From: Codonopsis lanceolata
Taxonomy: Eukaryota > Streptophyta > Magnoliopsida > Asterales > Campanulaceae
Assembly: GCA_013146195.2 (NCBI GenBank)
Contig: CM028378.1
Coordinates: 40,190,828-40,254,827 of the forward strand
Reading direction: 5' to 3'
Length of the DNA stretch: 64,000 bases
This document shows positions 30,424 to 42,039 of this stretch, one piece after another. A program made the position numbers and the translations under genes. Under the pieces are notes generated by a model. That model had not been told where the DNA came from and did not search any database. It was given only the letters and a program-made list of their open reading frames with translations. Numbering within the stretch: the first letter of the stretch is position 1; each line of letters begins with the position of its first letter.

Positions 30424-30575
30424 GTGTTAGGTTTATCATTAATTTTACCACTATTGTTACCACTAAGCTTTAGTGAAGGATAATGTTGTCTTTCACTAAA
30501 ATATATTTTGTCTTCACCAAGGCTTAGTGGTAACAATAGTTATTGAGATAGTGGTAAATATATCATTATTGATAT
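30424..30575. mobile_element. Near-intact palindromic MITE-like repeat
   Basis: TATTGTTACCACTAAGC (about 30449) is matched by its complement GCTTAGTGGTAACAATA (about 30524), with outer imperfect extensions (TTTACCACTAT / ATAGTGGTAAA). An inner palindrome AGTGAAGGA...TCTTTCACT is present. It is the same family as the element split at 19092/28182. Confidence 0.75.
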
Positions 30576-30856
30576 ACAATAGAGCTTATACTCATATATA
30601 TATAATTGACTAAAATTATTTAGAGATTGAGATTAAATTACCTTAAAAAATTTAACGGTTATGATTCACCCTCACATTTATATGTGTGAGAGTAGTTATC
30701 CGCTTTTAACTCCCTATTACAAAGTCACCCCTTACAATTAATATTATGTAGAACTGTTAAGGTGGGTTGACGGGACGGACCAACCCACAACCCGCTATAA
30801 CCCATCAATTGGCAGGACGGGGCGGACCAACCCATTAAATGTGGCGGGCCAGAAAA

Positions 30857-31283
30857 GGGGCATTTACAAAAATGGCTAAGTCAAAGATGACTTGGTCATT
30901 TGTAGCCTCATTTAAAAAAAATACTATTTTATAGCCTGGTTTATCTATAAACCAGTGATAAACCACGACTGGTTTATCGGTAAACCAGTAAAAATACACC
31001 CCATTAACATCTGAAATCACCGGTCGACAAGTTGTCGATAGACCGACCACGTGGTCGATCAAGTGGTTTACACTGGTTTATTGAAAACCAGTGTAAACCA
31101 CGTGGTCGACAGACCGACCACTTGGTCGACCAAGTCGTCTTTGGTTTATTGATAAACCAGTGATAAACCAACGTGGTCGACAGACCGACCACTTGGTCGA
31201 CCAAGTCGATTTTGGTTAGTTTTTGGTCAAAGGCTATATATGTTCATTCATCGGGTCAAATGGCCGTATTTGACTAATGCCAC
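30857..31283. mobile_element. MULE-like MITE nested in the hAT-like element
   Basis: Nine-base flanks GCCAGAAAA (30848-30856) and GCTAGAAAA (31284-31292) match in 8 of 9, the Mutator-type length. Left end GGGGCATTTACAAAAATGGC and right end GCCGTATTTGACTAATGCCAC are imperfect inverted repeats. The interior holds a repeat array (31015-31215). Confidence 0.65.
31015..31215. repeat. Palindrome-rich tandem array
   Basis: Units of about 70 bp contain GTGGTCGACAGACCGACCAC, CTTGGTCGACCAAG and CTGGTTTATTGATAAACCAG-type palindromes. Two nearly identical copies lie at about 31103-31170 and 31170-31212, and a diverged one at about 31040-31100. Each part can form a hairpin. Confidence 0.8.
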
Positions 31284-31912
31284 GCTAGAAAATTTTCAAC
31301 CCAACCCAACCCATCTTGGGTTGTGGGTTAGACGGGCCAACCCACTAACTCTTTCCCAATTAATCTAAATAATAAAAATAATCATAAATAACACAAAAAA
31401 TGTCACAATTCATTAAAAAAATTATATTTTATACTATTATATTTTTAATAGTGTTTTCTAACAACTTTCTCTAATATTTATAGTATAAAATTAAAAAAAA
31501 ATAGAAGTAATAAACTATTTTATCATTACTCTTTTTGTATGTTCTTATAATCATCTTTCTATAAATATTGCGATTAATATACCTTATTCTGACATCTTTA
31601 GTTGCTATAAGTGCCACTTTTTGAACGAATTCAAAATCATTTACTAATATTTCAGATATAAAAAATAATCTTACATTTTAAGTGAAAAATGATTTAAACT
31701 AATTATTTCAAACTTATGACTTGGTTATTTGAAACTAATATATGACGAGTCAACCCGCCTCGACCCACCTCAACCTGCAATCTGTCGCGGGCTCAACCCG
31801 TTTGACCCACCTCCTAATGGGTTCATATTTTTCCAACCCAACTCATCTTTTTTAAGTGGCGGGACGGGCCAAGCTAACGGGCCCAACCCATTTTGACAGC
31901 TCTAATATTATG

Positions 31913-32342
31913 AGCAGTTAATTTTTTTTTCTTCTAAACAATCACCCCTTATAAAACATCACTTTTACATTAATATAGTCTCACAATAGAGCTCAGTTGA
32001 TTGACTGAAACTATCTGGCATCAGAATTAATTCCAGCCGCAAAATCAAATGGTCATAGGTCAATTACATATAACTCCCATCAACTATGAGTCGAGTTCGA
32101 ATAGCGCCTTTCAACTACCACTTGAAGTAATGTACCCCTTCAAGTGTAACATTTTTTTTAAAATCACACTTTCTATTTAGACATTATCATTTTAATTGAC
32201 GAAATCATATATACTGACATCGTGTCATAGGCACGGGCACGAAGATATAGTTTTTAGTAAAACAGATCCACATGATCCGACCCAACATATGTTGTATTAG
32301 AGAATAGTATTTATTATTTACTTTATTTGTAATTAATGTATA
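31913..32342. other. AT-rich flank left of the Ogre-like cluster
   Basis: No gene or element end recognised. Confidence 0.5.
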
Positions 32343-32370
32343 TGTAGACACCTCAATTTCGTATCCCTGG

Positions 32371-33554
32371 TGATGACTGTATTTTATACGCAGTTATTGG
32401 GTATTAATCCGGCTTAAATTATGCTATTTCTCGAGGGTTTTTTTTGTTTAATATATGTTTTAGTGTTGTTTTATAGTTTCAGGGACTTTTGGAATAATTG
32501 TGCAAAATATAGACACTTTATGCTGAATTGAAGAACTTCAGGAACCAAACTGCAAAAGCTGGAAACTTAAAGGCACAAAAGCTGAAAATCAAAATTTCCA
32601 GCACAAATTCAGCTGCCACTTTTAGTGATTTAATTGTCTTGGGAAACGTGAAAGTCTTATTTTAATTCTTTCTAGTGTTGTAATTATATTGTATCTCATT
32701 TTCCTCCTTGTTGTAGGATTAATTAGGTATAAATAGATCACTTTAGGTTAGGAAAAAAAGGGAGAGAAGTTTTGTATTATTTTTCTTTGTCTATGAAGAA
32801 AGATTCTCCAAGAATGGTTCAAGGTTTTATACTTTCAATTATGGAGAATTAACTTCATAATCTAGGAATTGGAGATAACTTGTATCGAATTTTTTTTTTA
32901 TATATTTTTATTCATTCAATTCTTGTTGATCATGATATTTATCAATCCCTTTATTATCTCGCTTTGAACAAATGAATATAATCACAAGTGATAAAGGCCT
33001 AGAGGTGCGGATAACTGCATGACCAAAATGTATATGCCGTACACTAGCTCACCATCATGATAAATTGAACCTATCGATGCACGAGAGTGATAAGTTAGGG
33101 TCAAGTTCATATATATGACCTAAGTGACAGATATGATCCATATGTTCTTGTGCCTAAGATATAGAATGGATGAATTATTTAGAGATGGAGACTGAACGGT
33201 GATTTGACAGGCTATATCTATCTTTCGTGAACGAATCCAAGGTATTGAATGATACTTTATTTAAATGAACAATAGAGTAGATACAAGTGAATCATAATTC
33301 CTAGGTAATTTATAAATCTTTGATTTATCTCATATTTATATGCTTTGTTAGTTATGTTATTTTATTGCTTTCTAGTTAATTTAATTTCTAAAAACAAAAA
33401 AAAAACTCATTAGTTATTAATTGCTTTATTTTAATAGATTAGTTAAGTTTACTTTAATCAAATCCAAATCTCTGTAGTTCGACCCTTGCTTCCCAAATTA
33501 TTTTACAATAGTCTTGTTCACTTACAAGGAAATAATTAAAATAAAACACGATCA
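32371..33554 (+). mobile_element. Solo LTR of another family nested in LTR1
   Basis: It begins TGATGACTGTATTTTATACG and ends AACACGATCA, 1184 bp with TG...CA. Flanks CCTGG (32366-32370) and CCTGA (33555-33559) match in 4 of 5. The host LTR resumes exactly where the interrupted phrase 'CCCTGGTATGTGAC' should continue. It has TATAAATAG at 32728-32736. The family was not identified; the ending (GTTCGACCCTTGCTTCCC near 33478) is of the kind seen in Tat/Athila LTRs. Confidence 0.85.
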
Positions 33555-33880
33555 CCTGATATGTAACATGACATGAAATATCAAGACATGTTAAAAAGCT
33601 AACGAACGTCAAGTTACATGGTCGAAAATGCAAAAGGAAAAGCAGGATGCATAAACAGTGAAATGCATGGGGCCTAAGTGCCAGAAAAGCTGAGGAAAAA
33701 GGCCCTGGGCGCCGCCCATAACCACTTCAGGTGCCGCGCCCAGCATGACTTTGGGCAACGCCCAATAGTCCCCATTTTCATGTAGCAATTTGCCTGAAGT
33801 ACAATTCTCTTAGCGCACGGTACAAGCTGATTAAGCACAGAAAGTAAAACTTAATCACGAAGGAAGTCTCACTCTCAGCC

Positions 33881-33889
33881 TATAAATAA
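33881..33889 (+). promoter_or_regulatory. TATA box of LTR1
   Basis: TATAAATAA after CTCAGCC, aligned with boxes at 5852, 37494 and 48663 in the other LTR copies. Confidence 0.7.
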
Positions 33890-35030
33890 GAGACCCTGGC
33901 TTGTGAATTCACACACAGTGAACACGGTAAGAATACGCAGTGAATTCTCTCTAGGCAGTCTAAGCGAACGCCAAAGGAAATTTTTCCTCTAGCCCCGAAG
34001 CTCCGCCAAATCTCCCTCAAACACTAAAACAAACAGGCCAAAGTGAAACGTAGTTACCCTACTAGAATTTCGCCCTATTCCACCGATCCAAAAATCCCAA
34101 AAAGAGCAGTTGCTCTGCTTGAATCCAGATGTCAAATCAGCAAAAAACAAGCAGTTACTCTGCCTGATTTTTTACGCCTGCAAGAACAAAGACAACAAAA
34201 GCAAGCAGTTGTGCCGCCCGGATCCCGAGGCAAAAAGCAACCAAAAGGAGCAGTCACTTTTACCTGAATCCTCACAACAACAAAAAAAGACTTCCTCTCC
34301 CGAACGACGATAGAGCTAGAGTGCACCAGCGGGACTGATAGAAGCCTCACGCTTCAAGAGGTAGGCTTATTAAAGTTTATTTTTATTGTTTTTCCTCCTA
34401 TGGGAAGGATGTGGGGGCAAAGGATCCTCACGAGACTTATTAAAGTTTATTTTTTATTGTTTTTCCTCACTCGAAGCTCCATGTCTACCACTGGGCCACC
34501 CCCTTAGGGGCGACTTATTAAAGTTTTTATTTATTAAAAGTGCTATTTGGACTAGTAAAATGTAAGAAAAATAAGCAGTAATGCTGTCCGAAATTTTAGA
34601 GAAAATAGCACTAAAAAGAGCCATTATTATGTCAAAAAATTTATAAATGTATTTGTAACTCCAAGAAGGAGGCTGTTGTATGTTCTGTAATAATTTCCTT
34701 ATATGTATGCAGATATATATGTATATTTAATGATTTATTTCAGTGGTTAAATAAATATAAAAAACATATTTAAGTTAAAAACTATTTTGAGACCGAAAGT
34801 GCGAGTTGGGTGCTTAACCCCTTCCCACCTTGTAACAAAACCTTCGAACCCTTTGCAAATCTGGTTACTTTTGGTTTTTATTTGTTTTTCCTTAAAACAA
34901 AGATGACGACTCTGTTGATTACATTTTGAGTCCATAATTGAAGCCGAGCGTATTCCACGCGCCTTAAAGGTTTTGAAACCACTCGTTTTTTCATCAGCGG
35001 GGGATCGGTCAAAAATCGGGGCACTCACAG

Positions 35031-35048
35031 TAGCGACTCTCCTGGGGA
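35031..35048 (+). other. Primer binding site of copy 1 (tRNA-Arg type)
   Basis: TAGCGACTCTCCTGGGGA differs at two positions from the copy-2 site TGGCGACTCTGCTGGGGA, which is the complement of a plant tRNA-Arg 3' end with one mismatch and the usual site of Ogre elements. Confidence 0.8.
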
Positions 35049-36274
35049 CATTGTTTTTATTTTAAGTAAAATAAAAACGGGGGGCTAGACTCATTTTTCA
35101 CAAAAAAAAAAAAGAAAAAGAAAAAACAAGTTTTCTTTTGTTTTTGGCAAAATATGCTTATTATATTTATTTAACAATTTAAATATAGCATTTTTATTTA
35201 TCTGTGTATATATTTGTACAAATAACTGTGAAACTTGCAGCAACTTCGTTCAAGGTACTGTTGTGAATATAAAAAAAGGAGAATGAAAAAAAGAATTTCG
35301 GGCAGGATAACAGAAAAAAAAGAGTAAGGGCTTATTATCACTTTATTTTATTTTACTACGCCTTATTTATTATCCTGCACAAAATATGTAAATATTCTTT
35401 TATTCTGTCATTTTATTTTGAAGATTAGGACCAATTTGTAATTAATAGGAACATATAGATTCCCCGCTTTTCTTTTTATTTATTGATTTGAATGGCCGTC
35501 ACGCTCGCTTGCGTCGTCCTTCGAGGATTCAAACTAATTAACCGAGAAAATCCACAAAGAATAGAAAGACGGAACATTTACTGCTTTATATCTGAAAAAA
35601 AAACTTTACTGCTTTTTTAGATACCTCACACACGTGCACACACGTAGAAATTTTCCGAACTGCTACCTTACACCATGGCCAGCCTACCTCCTGCATCAGC
35701 CAACGTTAAATGCATATAGATTCTTAGGACACTTCATGGACCGATTGATTTTTATATCTTTAAATTATTGACCAATCCCTGTTGCAAAAAAAAAAAACAA
35801 AAACAAAAAAGAATAAATATATATGCACAGGGGCTGACCAATGATTTTTATGATATTCGACCTAGACCATTTGAATGGTGGATCCTGGAAATAGTATACG
35901 CCCTTCCCCTGAGATAAGTCCGATCTTGGGGAGTCGAAAGGTAGGTGGAATACGAATGTCTTATACTCTGGAGAAAGAATCCACTATTCTAGGAAAAATT
36001 CCGAGACTGTCAAAACAAAGCGGGTGCTTGTCCGATCAATCTTAGGGAAATTGATTAATAATAATAAACACTGTACTCAGAACCCAAAAGCCTGAAACCC
36101 TCCCTTCTGATACCTTCAACCCCTTTTCCTCAGAAACCTGGCCCGAGTTTGGAAAGGAAGAGATAGCACCGGTCGATTGATACGAGGGATATAGGCACAT
36201 GGGTCAGATCAGAAAGTATCAGAGTCAGATCAGAAAATATCAGAGTCAGTCCAGAGAGTACAGATTTAGGCAGA
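35049..36274 (+). other. Leader between PBS and gag, copy 1
   Basis: No clear coding frame. The A-rich run at 35099-35126 and the same landmarks appear in copy 2 (CACACACGTGCACACACG here, GGGGCTGACCAATGATTT, AATGGTGGATCCTGG, AGGTAGGTGGAATACGAATG). The AAT microsatellite of copy 2 has only about four units here (36055-36067). Confidence 0.7.
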
Positions 36275-36793
36275 ATGGCCGCCGAAAATGAGCAGTCTAC
36301 AGTTGGTACTGATACAGGGGCTCTAGGGTACGCTTCGACTCCGGCTATGCAGCAGTGGCTAGATCAAAATTTGGGTGCACAGGCTGATCGTTTATTAAGC
36401 AAGATGGCAAACCTCATGCAAGGTCCAAGGCCCAGTGGTAAGGGAACCACTTTCCCTGCAACCCCTAAAAAAACATCTACCTCTCATGCTCCTCTAAACC
36501 CAAACCCTCAGCCAAACACTAACCTACCACCTACCACCAATACCCTAAACCAAAATTTTTCACCAAACCTCTACTATCCAAACTTTTACCCTTTCTCACC
36601 TTACCCACCATATCCTTTCCCAAACACCTATATTCCCCATAATCCAAATGACCTTCCATTTCCTATCACCAACCACTTCAAAATAGCCCACATATGGACC
36701 CTAGAAGCTATACCCAGCAAGGGCAAGTAACGACCTATTTACCTTTCAATGATCCTGATCGTCAAATAGAAAATACCAATAACACACCTCCTT

Positions 36794-36979
36794 AAAATCT
36801 CTACCAAACACCTTAGCAAGGAATAAACCCAGTTGCCCCCAACCCTTCCAATATATACCAAAACCCAACTCCTAACCTACCTTCTCAAAATCCTTACCAA
36901 ATGCCTTAGCATGGAATGAACCCATTTGCCCCCAACCTTTCCAATATATACCAAAACCCAACACCACCTCCCACCAAAT
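36794..36979 (+). repeat. In-frame 93-bp duplication in gag of copy 1
   Basis: AAAATCYYTACCAAAYRCCTTAGCAWGGAAT begins at 36794 and again at 36887; the shared part includes CCCAACCYTTCCAATATATACC. The 93-bp period equals 31 codons. It lies in the Pro/Asn/Tyr-rich spacer, which is also repetitive in copy 2. Confidence 0.82.
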
Positions 36980-37164
36980 TAGAGGTAGATATGGAGAATC
37001 TAAAGGGAATGATGCTCAACGTTTTGAACAAAGGAGAATTTTCTACACGGGCATTAACATTACAGCCTTCGGCTATACTACCCTCAAAATTCAAAATGCC
37101 CGACATAGAAAAATTCGATGGGATTGGATGCCCTATCTATCACCTAAAATCTTACTCTACCGGC

Positions 37165-39012
37165 TGTAGACACCCCAATTTCGTACCCCTGGTATGTGAC
37201 TCTAACATATGATATCAAGAACTGTTCAAACTTAACAAATGTCAAGTTACAGGAGTTAAAAATGCGAAAGGCAAAGCAGGATGCGCGAAACAGTGAATTG
37301 CGAGGGGTGAAAGTGTCAAAAATGGAACTTCAATAGTGCCTTGGCGCGGCCTAAAAGCTTGCTGGGCGCCGCGCCAAAGGTGAACAGTAGGCTCTCTCAC
37401 TTAACGCATTGTGCAAATCGTAAAGGCCGTGGTACAATCGAAGGCAGTCGGCTGAAGAAATTCACAAATGACTGATGACTCCTTCGTCCCACCTATAAAT
37501 AAGAGAGCTGGGCTCCCTTCTCAATTGGTTCAGAAAGCGATTAGAAAAGCGCAAAGAAGCTCTGCTGCTCTCTCTCTCTCTCTCTCTGCGTTCCTTCGAC
37601 GCCGAGAGAAATTTTAGCGAGAGGTGCGAGATAGGTGAGTGTAGCCCACTGAAAATCTCCAAACCCCGTCCAAACTTTGCTAAAATAAAAATCCACCGGT
37701 TATAAGTGATCCCTAGCCTAGTAGTTAGGTATCCACCTCACTTCCCCGGCCCAAAAATCCCAAAGTAAGCCGTTACTCTACCCGAGTAATGAGCTGAAAA
37801 ACACAAAAAACTAAGCCGTTATTCCGCCCAACCAAAAAGGCCAAAACCTACCAAAATAAGCTGTCACTCTGCCCGAGTAGACAAGCAAAAAGTCATCAAA
37901 ATAAGCAGTCACTCTGCCCAAATCAAAACAACAACCACACAACAAACAACAAAAAAGACTCCCTCTCCCTGAAGGACAGAGCGAGCACACTACCGCTCTA
38001 AAAGGTAAAAGCAATTAAGGGCGTTATTTTATTTGTTTATTTACTTTTCCGTTAATTTATTATTTAAAGTTGTTATTTAAAATCCGGCAAAATGTAATCA
38101 ATATAAGCTGTTGTGCTGCCCGGATTAGAATAGGAAATATTATGTAAAAGAGCCGTTATAATGGCCAAATATTCTTAAATACATTTGTAATTATTGTAAG
38201 GAAATGGCTGCAAGTCCGTAAATAATGTAGCCATGAATGTATTTGTTTTAATTTCCTGTCTTTTAATGCTTTATTTATTTGCTAAATAAATATAACAATA
38301 AGCATACTTCAGCCAAAAGCTACTTTTGAGACCGAAAGGGCGAGTTGGGTGCCTAGCACCTTTCCAATTCGTAACTTAGCCTCCGAACCCGTTTCTTTTT
38401 CTCTGGTTTATTTTTCTTTCTTTTTGGTTTTGCTTTATTTTTGCCTTAAAATAAAGATGGCGACTCTAAAAATTTCAGATCCAGTGGGGCCTCGCAACAC
38501 TCATTCTTTGCACTTTTCCGTCCTCCCCTAAAAAAGGGAGAATGGGAATGGAAGGGTGATGTATTCCCATATCCTGATATCCCCTAAAAAAGGGATAACT
38601 TGATGCGGGAAACTCAAAGCTCCCATAGTGATCTGAAACGAGTCATAAGGCTATTTTTAATAAAATCCATAGTGGGGGCGTCGCAATATCCTTTTTTACA
38701 CTTTTCCGTTTTCCCTTAAAAAAGGGAAAATTGGAATGAAAGGGTAATGCATTCCCATATCCAGGTATCCCCTAAAAAAGGGATAACTTGATGCGGGAAA
38801 CCATAAGTTTCCATATTGGGTTAAAAATCCATTAAAGGCAACAGAGGCGCATTCCAACGTGCTAACATAGACAGCACTCCTCTCGCACTTTTGATTTCGT
38901 CTTCCCCTAAACAAGGGAGGGTGGAACGAGAGCAGTGGTGTCCCGCATCTGCACGTACGCGCACCCCTATCCTAGGGCGCGCGGGGCGCGGGCGCACCCT
39001 GAGAACCTCACA
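37165..39012 (+). mobile_element. Solo LTR of the Ogre-like family inside gag of copy 1
   Basis: TGTAGACACCCCAATTTCG...CCTCACA, 1848 bp. It is flanked by CCGGC (37160-37164) and TCGGC (39013-39017), a duplication matching in 4 of 5. In copy 2 the same gag sequence is uninterrupted (TATTCCACTGGCATGCAG), which proves the insertion site. It has TATA at 37494-37500 and the GAC-CGAAAGGGCGAGTTGG block. It is in the same orientation as its host. Confidence 0.93.
37494..37500 (+). promoter_or_regulatory. TATA box of the nested Ogre-like LTR
   Basis: TATAAAT after CCCACC, in the aligned position of the family. Confidence 0.65.
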
Positions 39013-39687
39013 TCGGCATGCAGCCAAGAGGGGCTAGTTTTGAGGCCATGGCCTCCAATTTCCATTTCACCTTGGTAGGGGCAGCTAAACAATGGCTGAA
39101 GCTAGCAGGCAATAGTGCCATGGACACTTGGGACCAAATAGCTGAGGAGTTCCTAAAAAGGTATAAAGACAATACCAGTTCTGAAAATAAAAGGGAACTA
39201 GAAGCGTGCACCCAAAAAGAAAAAGAAAAATGCGCAGACTTTGCAGTCAGGTGGAAAAGAAAGATAGCACAGACATTGGACATGCCTGACCCGGCTGAAT
39301 CAGCCAGGATGTTCATCAGAAATCTCCAACACATTTACCAAGAGCATATGCGATATCTCCCCTATGGTAACTTCAACGAAATAGTGGAAATAGGGATCCG
39401 TATCGACGAAGATATACGCACTGGACATTTAAAAGTCGGTACACCTCCCAGTCCTTCCGCTACTCAAAAGGGAAAGCATCAGCATTTGGGTCAGCTGTCC
39501 ACATGGTAGGAAATACGCCCACTATACCGTCAACCAATTTCCCTACCCAGAGTTACAATACTGTACCATGTTCGTATGGAGTAGATAGATCCATCAATAC
39601 AGTTGGTGGAAATAATGGTCCAAACAGGAACTTCAGAGGACCAAACAGGGGAAATAGGCACTATGATGAATTGCAAGCCCCCAATCT

Positions 39688-41013
39688 TTGATATTACAAG
39701 GACTGATGGCACAGGGAGTGCTAAAACCCATGGAAAATTACAGGCCGCCGAATCCTCTGCCTAATTCATGGAACCATGCCCAGTACTGTGAATACCATCG
39801 CTGCAGTGGTCACCTCACCGACAAGTGCTACGTACTCAGAAATGCTATTCAAGATCTAATAGATGAGAAGGTCATCGAAAAACCTCCTCCCATGACCAAT
39901 GTAGTCAATAACCCATTACCTCAAATCAATATGATTGAGGTAAATGAAGAAAATTGTGTACCCAAGTTTGAAAGGAATGAAAAACTATTACCATATATCG
40001 TTGTTCCTCTCTCTCTACCAATAAAAGAGCCTAGCTGCAACATGCTCTCTTGGGACACTATCCTAGGTAGCCAAAATATCAGTAGAACTGAAAAAGCCAC
40101 TTGGGTCGGTGGGGATGTCAGTCACCTTACCAGATTTGGCCGAGCATATCAACCAAACCAAGAAAGCGGTGACCACTCTAGCAAAGACAAAGAAATAGAT
40201 ACTGGGGCTAAAAGTATGGAAGATACACTATTAGCTCAGATGAAGAAAACTCTAGCAAACATATCCATCTGGGGCTTGCCATGTGCTTCCAAAACTCATC
40301 GAGACGCGCTGGCCAAATCCCTAAGTCAGGAACTTATCCCTATTGAAACCTCTCCAAATGAGCTCACCCAAATGATCAGAAACATACACTTTGGAAATGT
40401 GATTATGTTCACCGATCTAGATCTGCCAAGAGAAGGAACCAACCACATTGATGCTCTCCACATCACTATGGGGGTCATGGAAAAAAGGGTTCCCCGAGTC
40501 CTGATAGACAACGACTCATCTTTAAATGTATGCCCCACTAGTACGCTAACCAAACTGGGGACAAAGATATCAAAACTGACTCCTTCATCGCAGAAAATAA
40601 GGGCATACGACAACACTAGTCGATGTATCCTAGGGGTGGTAACTCTGATGATGACTATTGGGCCACTAACCATGCCAGTTGAGTTCCAAGTCCTAGACAT
40701 TCCTGCTACTTTCAGTCTATTACTGGGACGTCCTTGGATTCATGGAGTGAAAGGGGTAGCCTCCTCATTCTATCAACGTGTCAAGTTTATCCACGATATA
40801 GTAATCATACTTGTCGATAAAATCGTGGAAAACAAAGAAAACGGGTACATCCCAATCCTCGAAATAGAGCACGATGACACGGGTATCTTCCTCAGTGGTT
40901 TCGAAGTTATCCCTCAAGCCAGAGTTAACGCCATTGAATATGGGCGAGAAACTGACATTACCAGAAAGAAAACCACAGTCTTCGGAGATATGGTCCCACT
41001 AAACATACTCTAA
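39688..41013 (+). pseudogene. Zinc knuckle, protease and following region of copy 1
   Basis: A long open frame of 441 codons. Near its N-terminus a CCHC-like box reads YCEYHRCSGHLTDKC. A variable part follows, then the aspartic protease near 40490-40560 (RVLIDNDSSLNVCP; copy 2 keeps DNG, so the glycine here is replaced by aspartate), IRAYDNTSRCILGVV and TFSLLLGRPWIHGVKG, the closing motif of the Ogre-type protease. The rest (DDTGIFLSGFEVIPQARVN) is conserved in copy 2. Protease would process the polyprotein in the particle. The frame is open, but the active-site change and the stops outside it argue against function. Confidence 0.85.
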
Positions 41014-42039
41014 AAAATGAATTACATGCCTGGTCTGGGTCTCGAAAAAAATCAACAAGGGCTTATCAATCTAGTCCAAGATGAATTTAAAGAATGTATC
41101 CCTCCATTTGGTCTAGGATAAAAACCTAGGCCAGCTGAGCTTGCCGCAGTCATGAAACAGAAATGTGAGAAAAGTAAGGCAGAACGAGAAAAGCGTCCTT
41201 ACATAGATCCTCCCCTATAACCTTATAGAAAAACACTAAATGGTTACTTTGTAAGGAAGGGAGAAACAGATGCCTATCTCATGTTCCCCGAGCCCTGGAT
41301 AGACCAAAATGAGAAAAGACGGCCTGGTTGGGAAATCTTCAAAAACGTCAGTCTCGCCACTGATGAGATGGAACAAGTTACCCTGGTGCCCCGCAACCCT
41401 ACATATAAAACTGTAATAGTCGAAAATACCTGGACTATAAATTAAGATGACTGTGCTTTGGTCCTGTTAGGTGATGACTTCATGGGAGATGGTTTCCTAG
41501 GAATGACTAGCGGAGGGACTAGCTATAGAAAGCTCCCGGCTAAATTTGAGTCCATTGCTGATAACTCCCTGCAGAATTGGTATACTACGCTCGGACCGCT
41601 CCTGACGACCGCAGACTTGGTGGGTCATTTCAGATATATCGTTTCCCCTCCTTCCTTTAGCCTTATGGACTGGTCATCTACCAGCTCGCTCTCTTAAATT
41701 GAGGATCTCAAACCCTAGGACCTCAATAATGTAACAAACCCTGTACAGTTTGATATTACTAATGAAAATCTTGATGTCTTCGCGTATTCCTTAGTTGCAC
41801 CTACGTTAAAAGACGAATTAATTAACATGAATAATGAGTTGTTTAACGAAATGGATCCGAACGATAAAAGTTAAGTTGAGCTCGCCAAGTCAGTCAAGCA
41901 CCGAGAAAAGCACCGATCAGCTGCATCAGAAGAAGACTTGTCAGTTATCAATTTGGGGCTGAACAGTGAGATCAAAGAGGTCAAAATCGGCAACTATCTG
42001 CAAGGGTCAGAAATGGCAGCATTGATCAGTCTATTCAGA
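41014..42039 (+). pseudogene. Protease-RT spacer of copy 1
   Basis: The frame after the stop at 41011-41013 begins MNYMPGLGLEKNQQGL, a glycine-rich segment that resembles a G-patch-like motif near the protease of Ogre elements. YLMFPEPWIDQNEKRR, WEIFKNVSLATDEMEQVTL, and WYTTLGPLLTTADLV follow with stops at several places (for example 41119-41121, 41218-41220, 41443-41445). The same segments, better preserved in part, occur in copy 2 at 54480-55130. Confidence 0.72.

Larger units (their letters stand above)
30749..31904. mobile_element. Non-autonomous hAT-like element, 1156 bp
   Basis: Left end TAGAACTGTTAAGGTGGGTT and right end AACCCATTTTGACAGCTCTA are inverted repeats with substitutions. 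Identical 8-bp flanks ATATTATG lie at 30741-30748 and 31905-31912. Subterminal regions are full of GGGTTG/CAACCC motifs. No transposase frame is present. A MULE-like element sits inside it at 30857-31283. Confidence 0.85.
32343..35029 (+). repeat. LTR1 of the Ogre-like cluster
   Basis: It starts TGTAGACACCTCAATTTCG and ends CACTCACA before the primer site. Removing the nested 1184-bp solo LTR and one 5-bp duplication leaves about 1498 bp, against 1921 bp for LTR2, so LTR1 has lost about 420 bp, mostly the tandem modules. TATAAATAA lies at 33881-33889. A short duplication (ACTTATTAAAGTTT three times) occurs at 34360-34530. Confidence 0.85.
36275..39690 (+). pseudogene. gag of copy 1, split by a solo LTR
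   Basis: It starts ATG 36275 (MAAENEQSTVGTDTGAL), then QQWLDQNLGAQADRLLSKM, a long Pro/Asn-rich segment (about 36480-36980), and the gag core start at 36985-37164 (LEVDMENLKGMMLNVLNKG, PDIEKFDGIGCP, HLKSYSTG). The core resumes at 39018 after the solo LTR: MQPRGASFEAMASNFHFTL, GAAKQWLKLAGNSAMDTWDQ, FLKRYKDNTSSENKRELE, FAVRWKRKIAQTLDMPDPAE and HMRYLPYGNF. A stop follows at 39507-39509. Gag forms the cytoplasmic particle in functional relatives. Internal stops (36728, 36795) and the insertion inactivate it. Confidence 0.88.

Noticed and set aside
31015..31215. CRISPR-like spaced repeats
   Set aside because: The repeats are palindromic tandem units without unique spacers of uniform length and sit inside a plant MITE.
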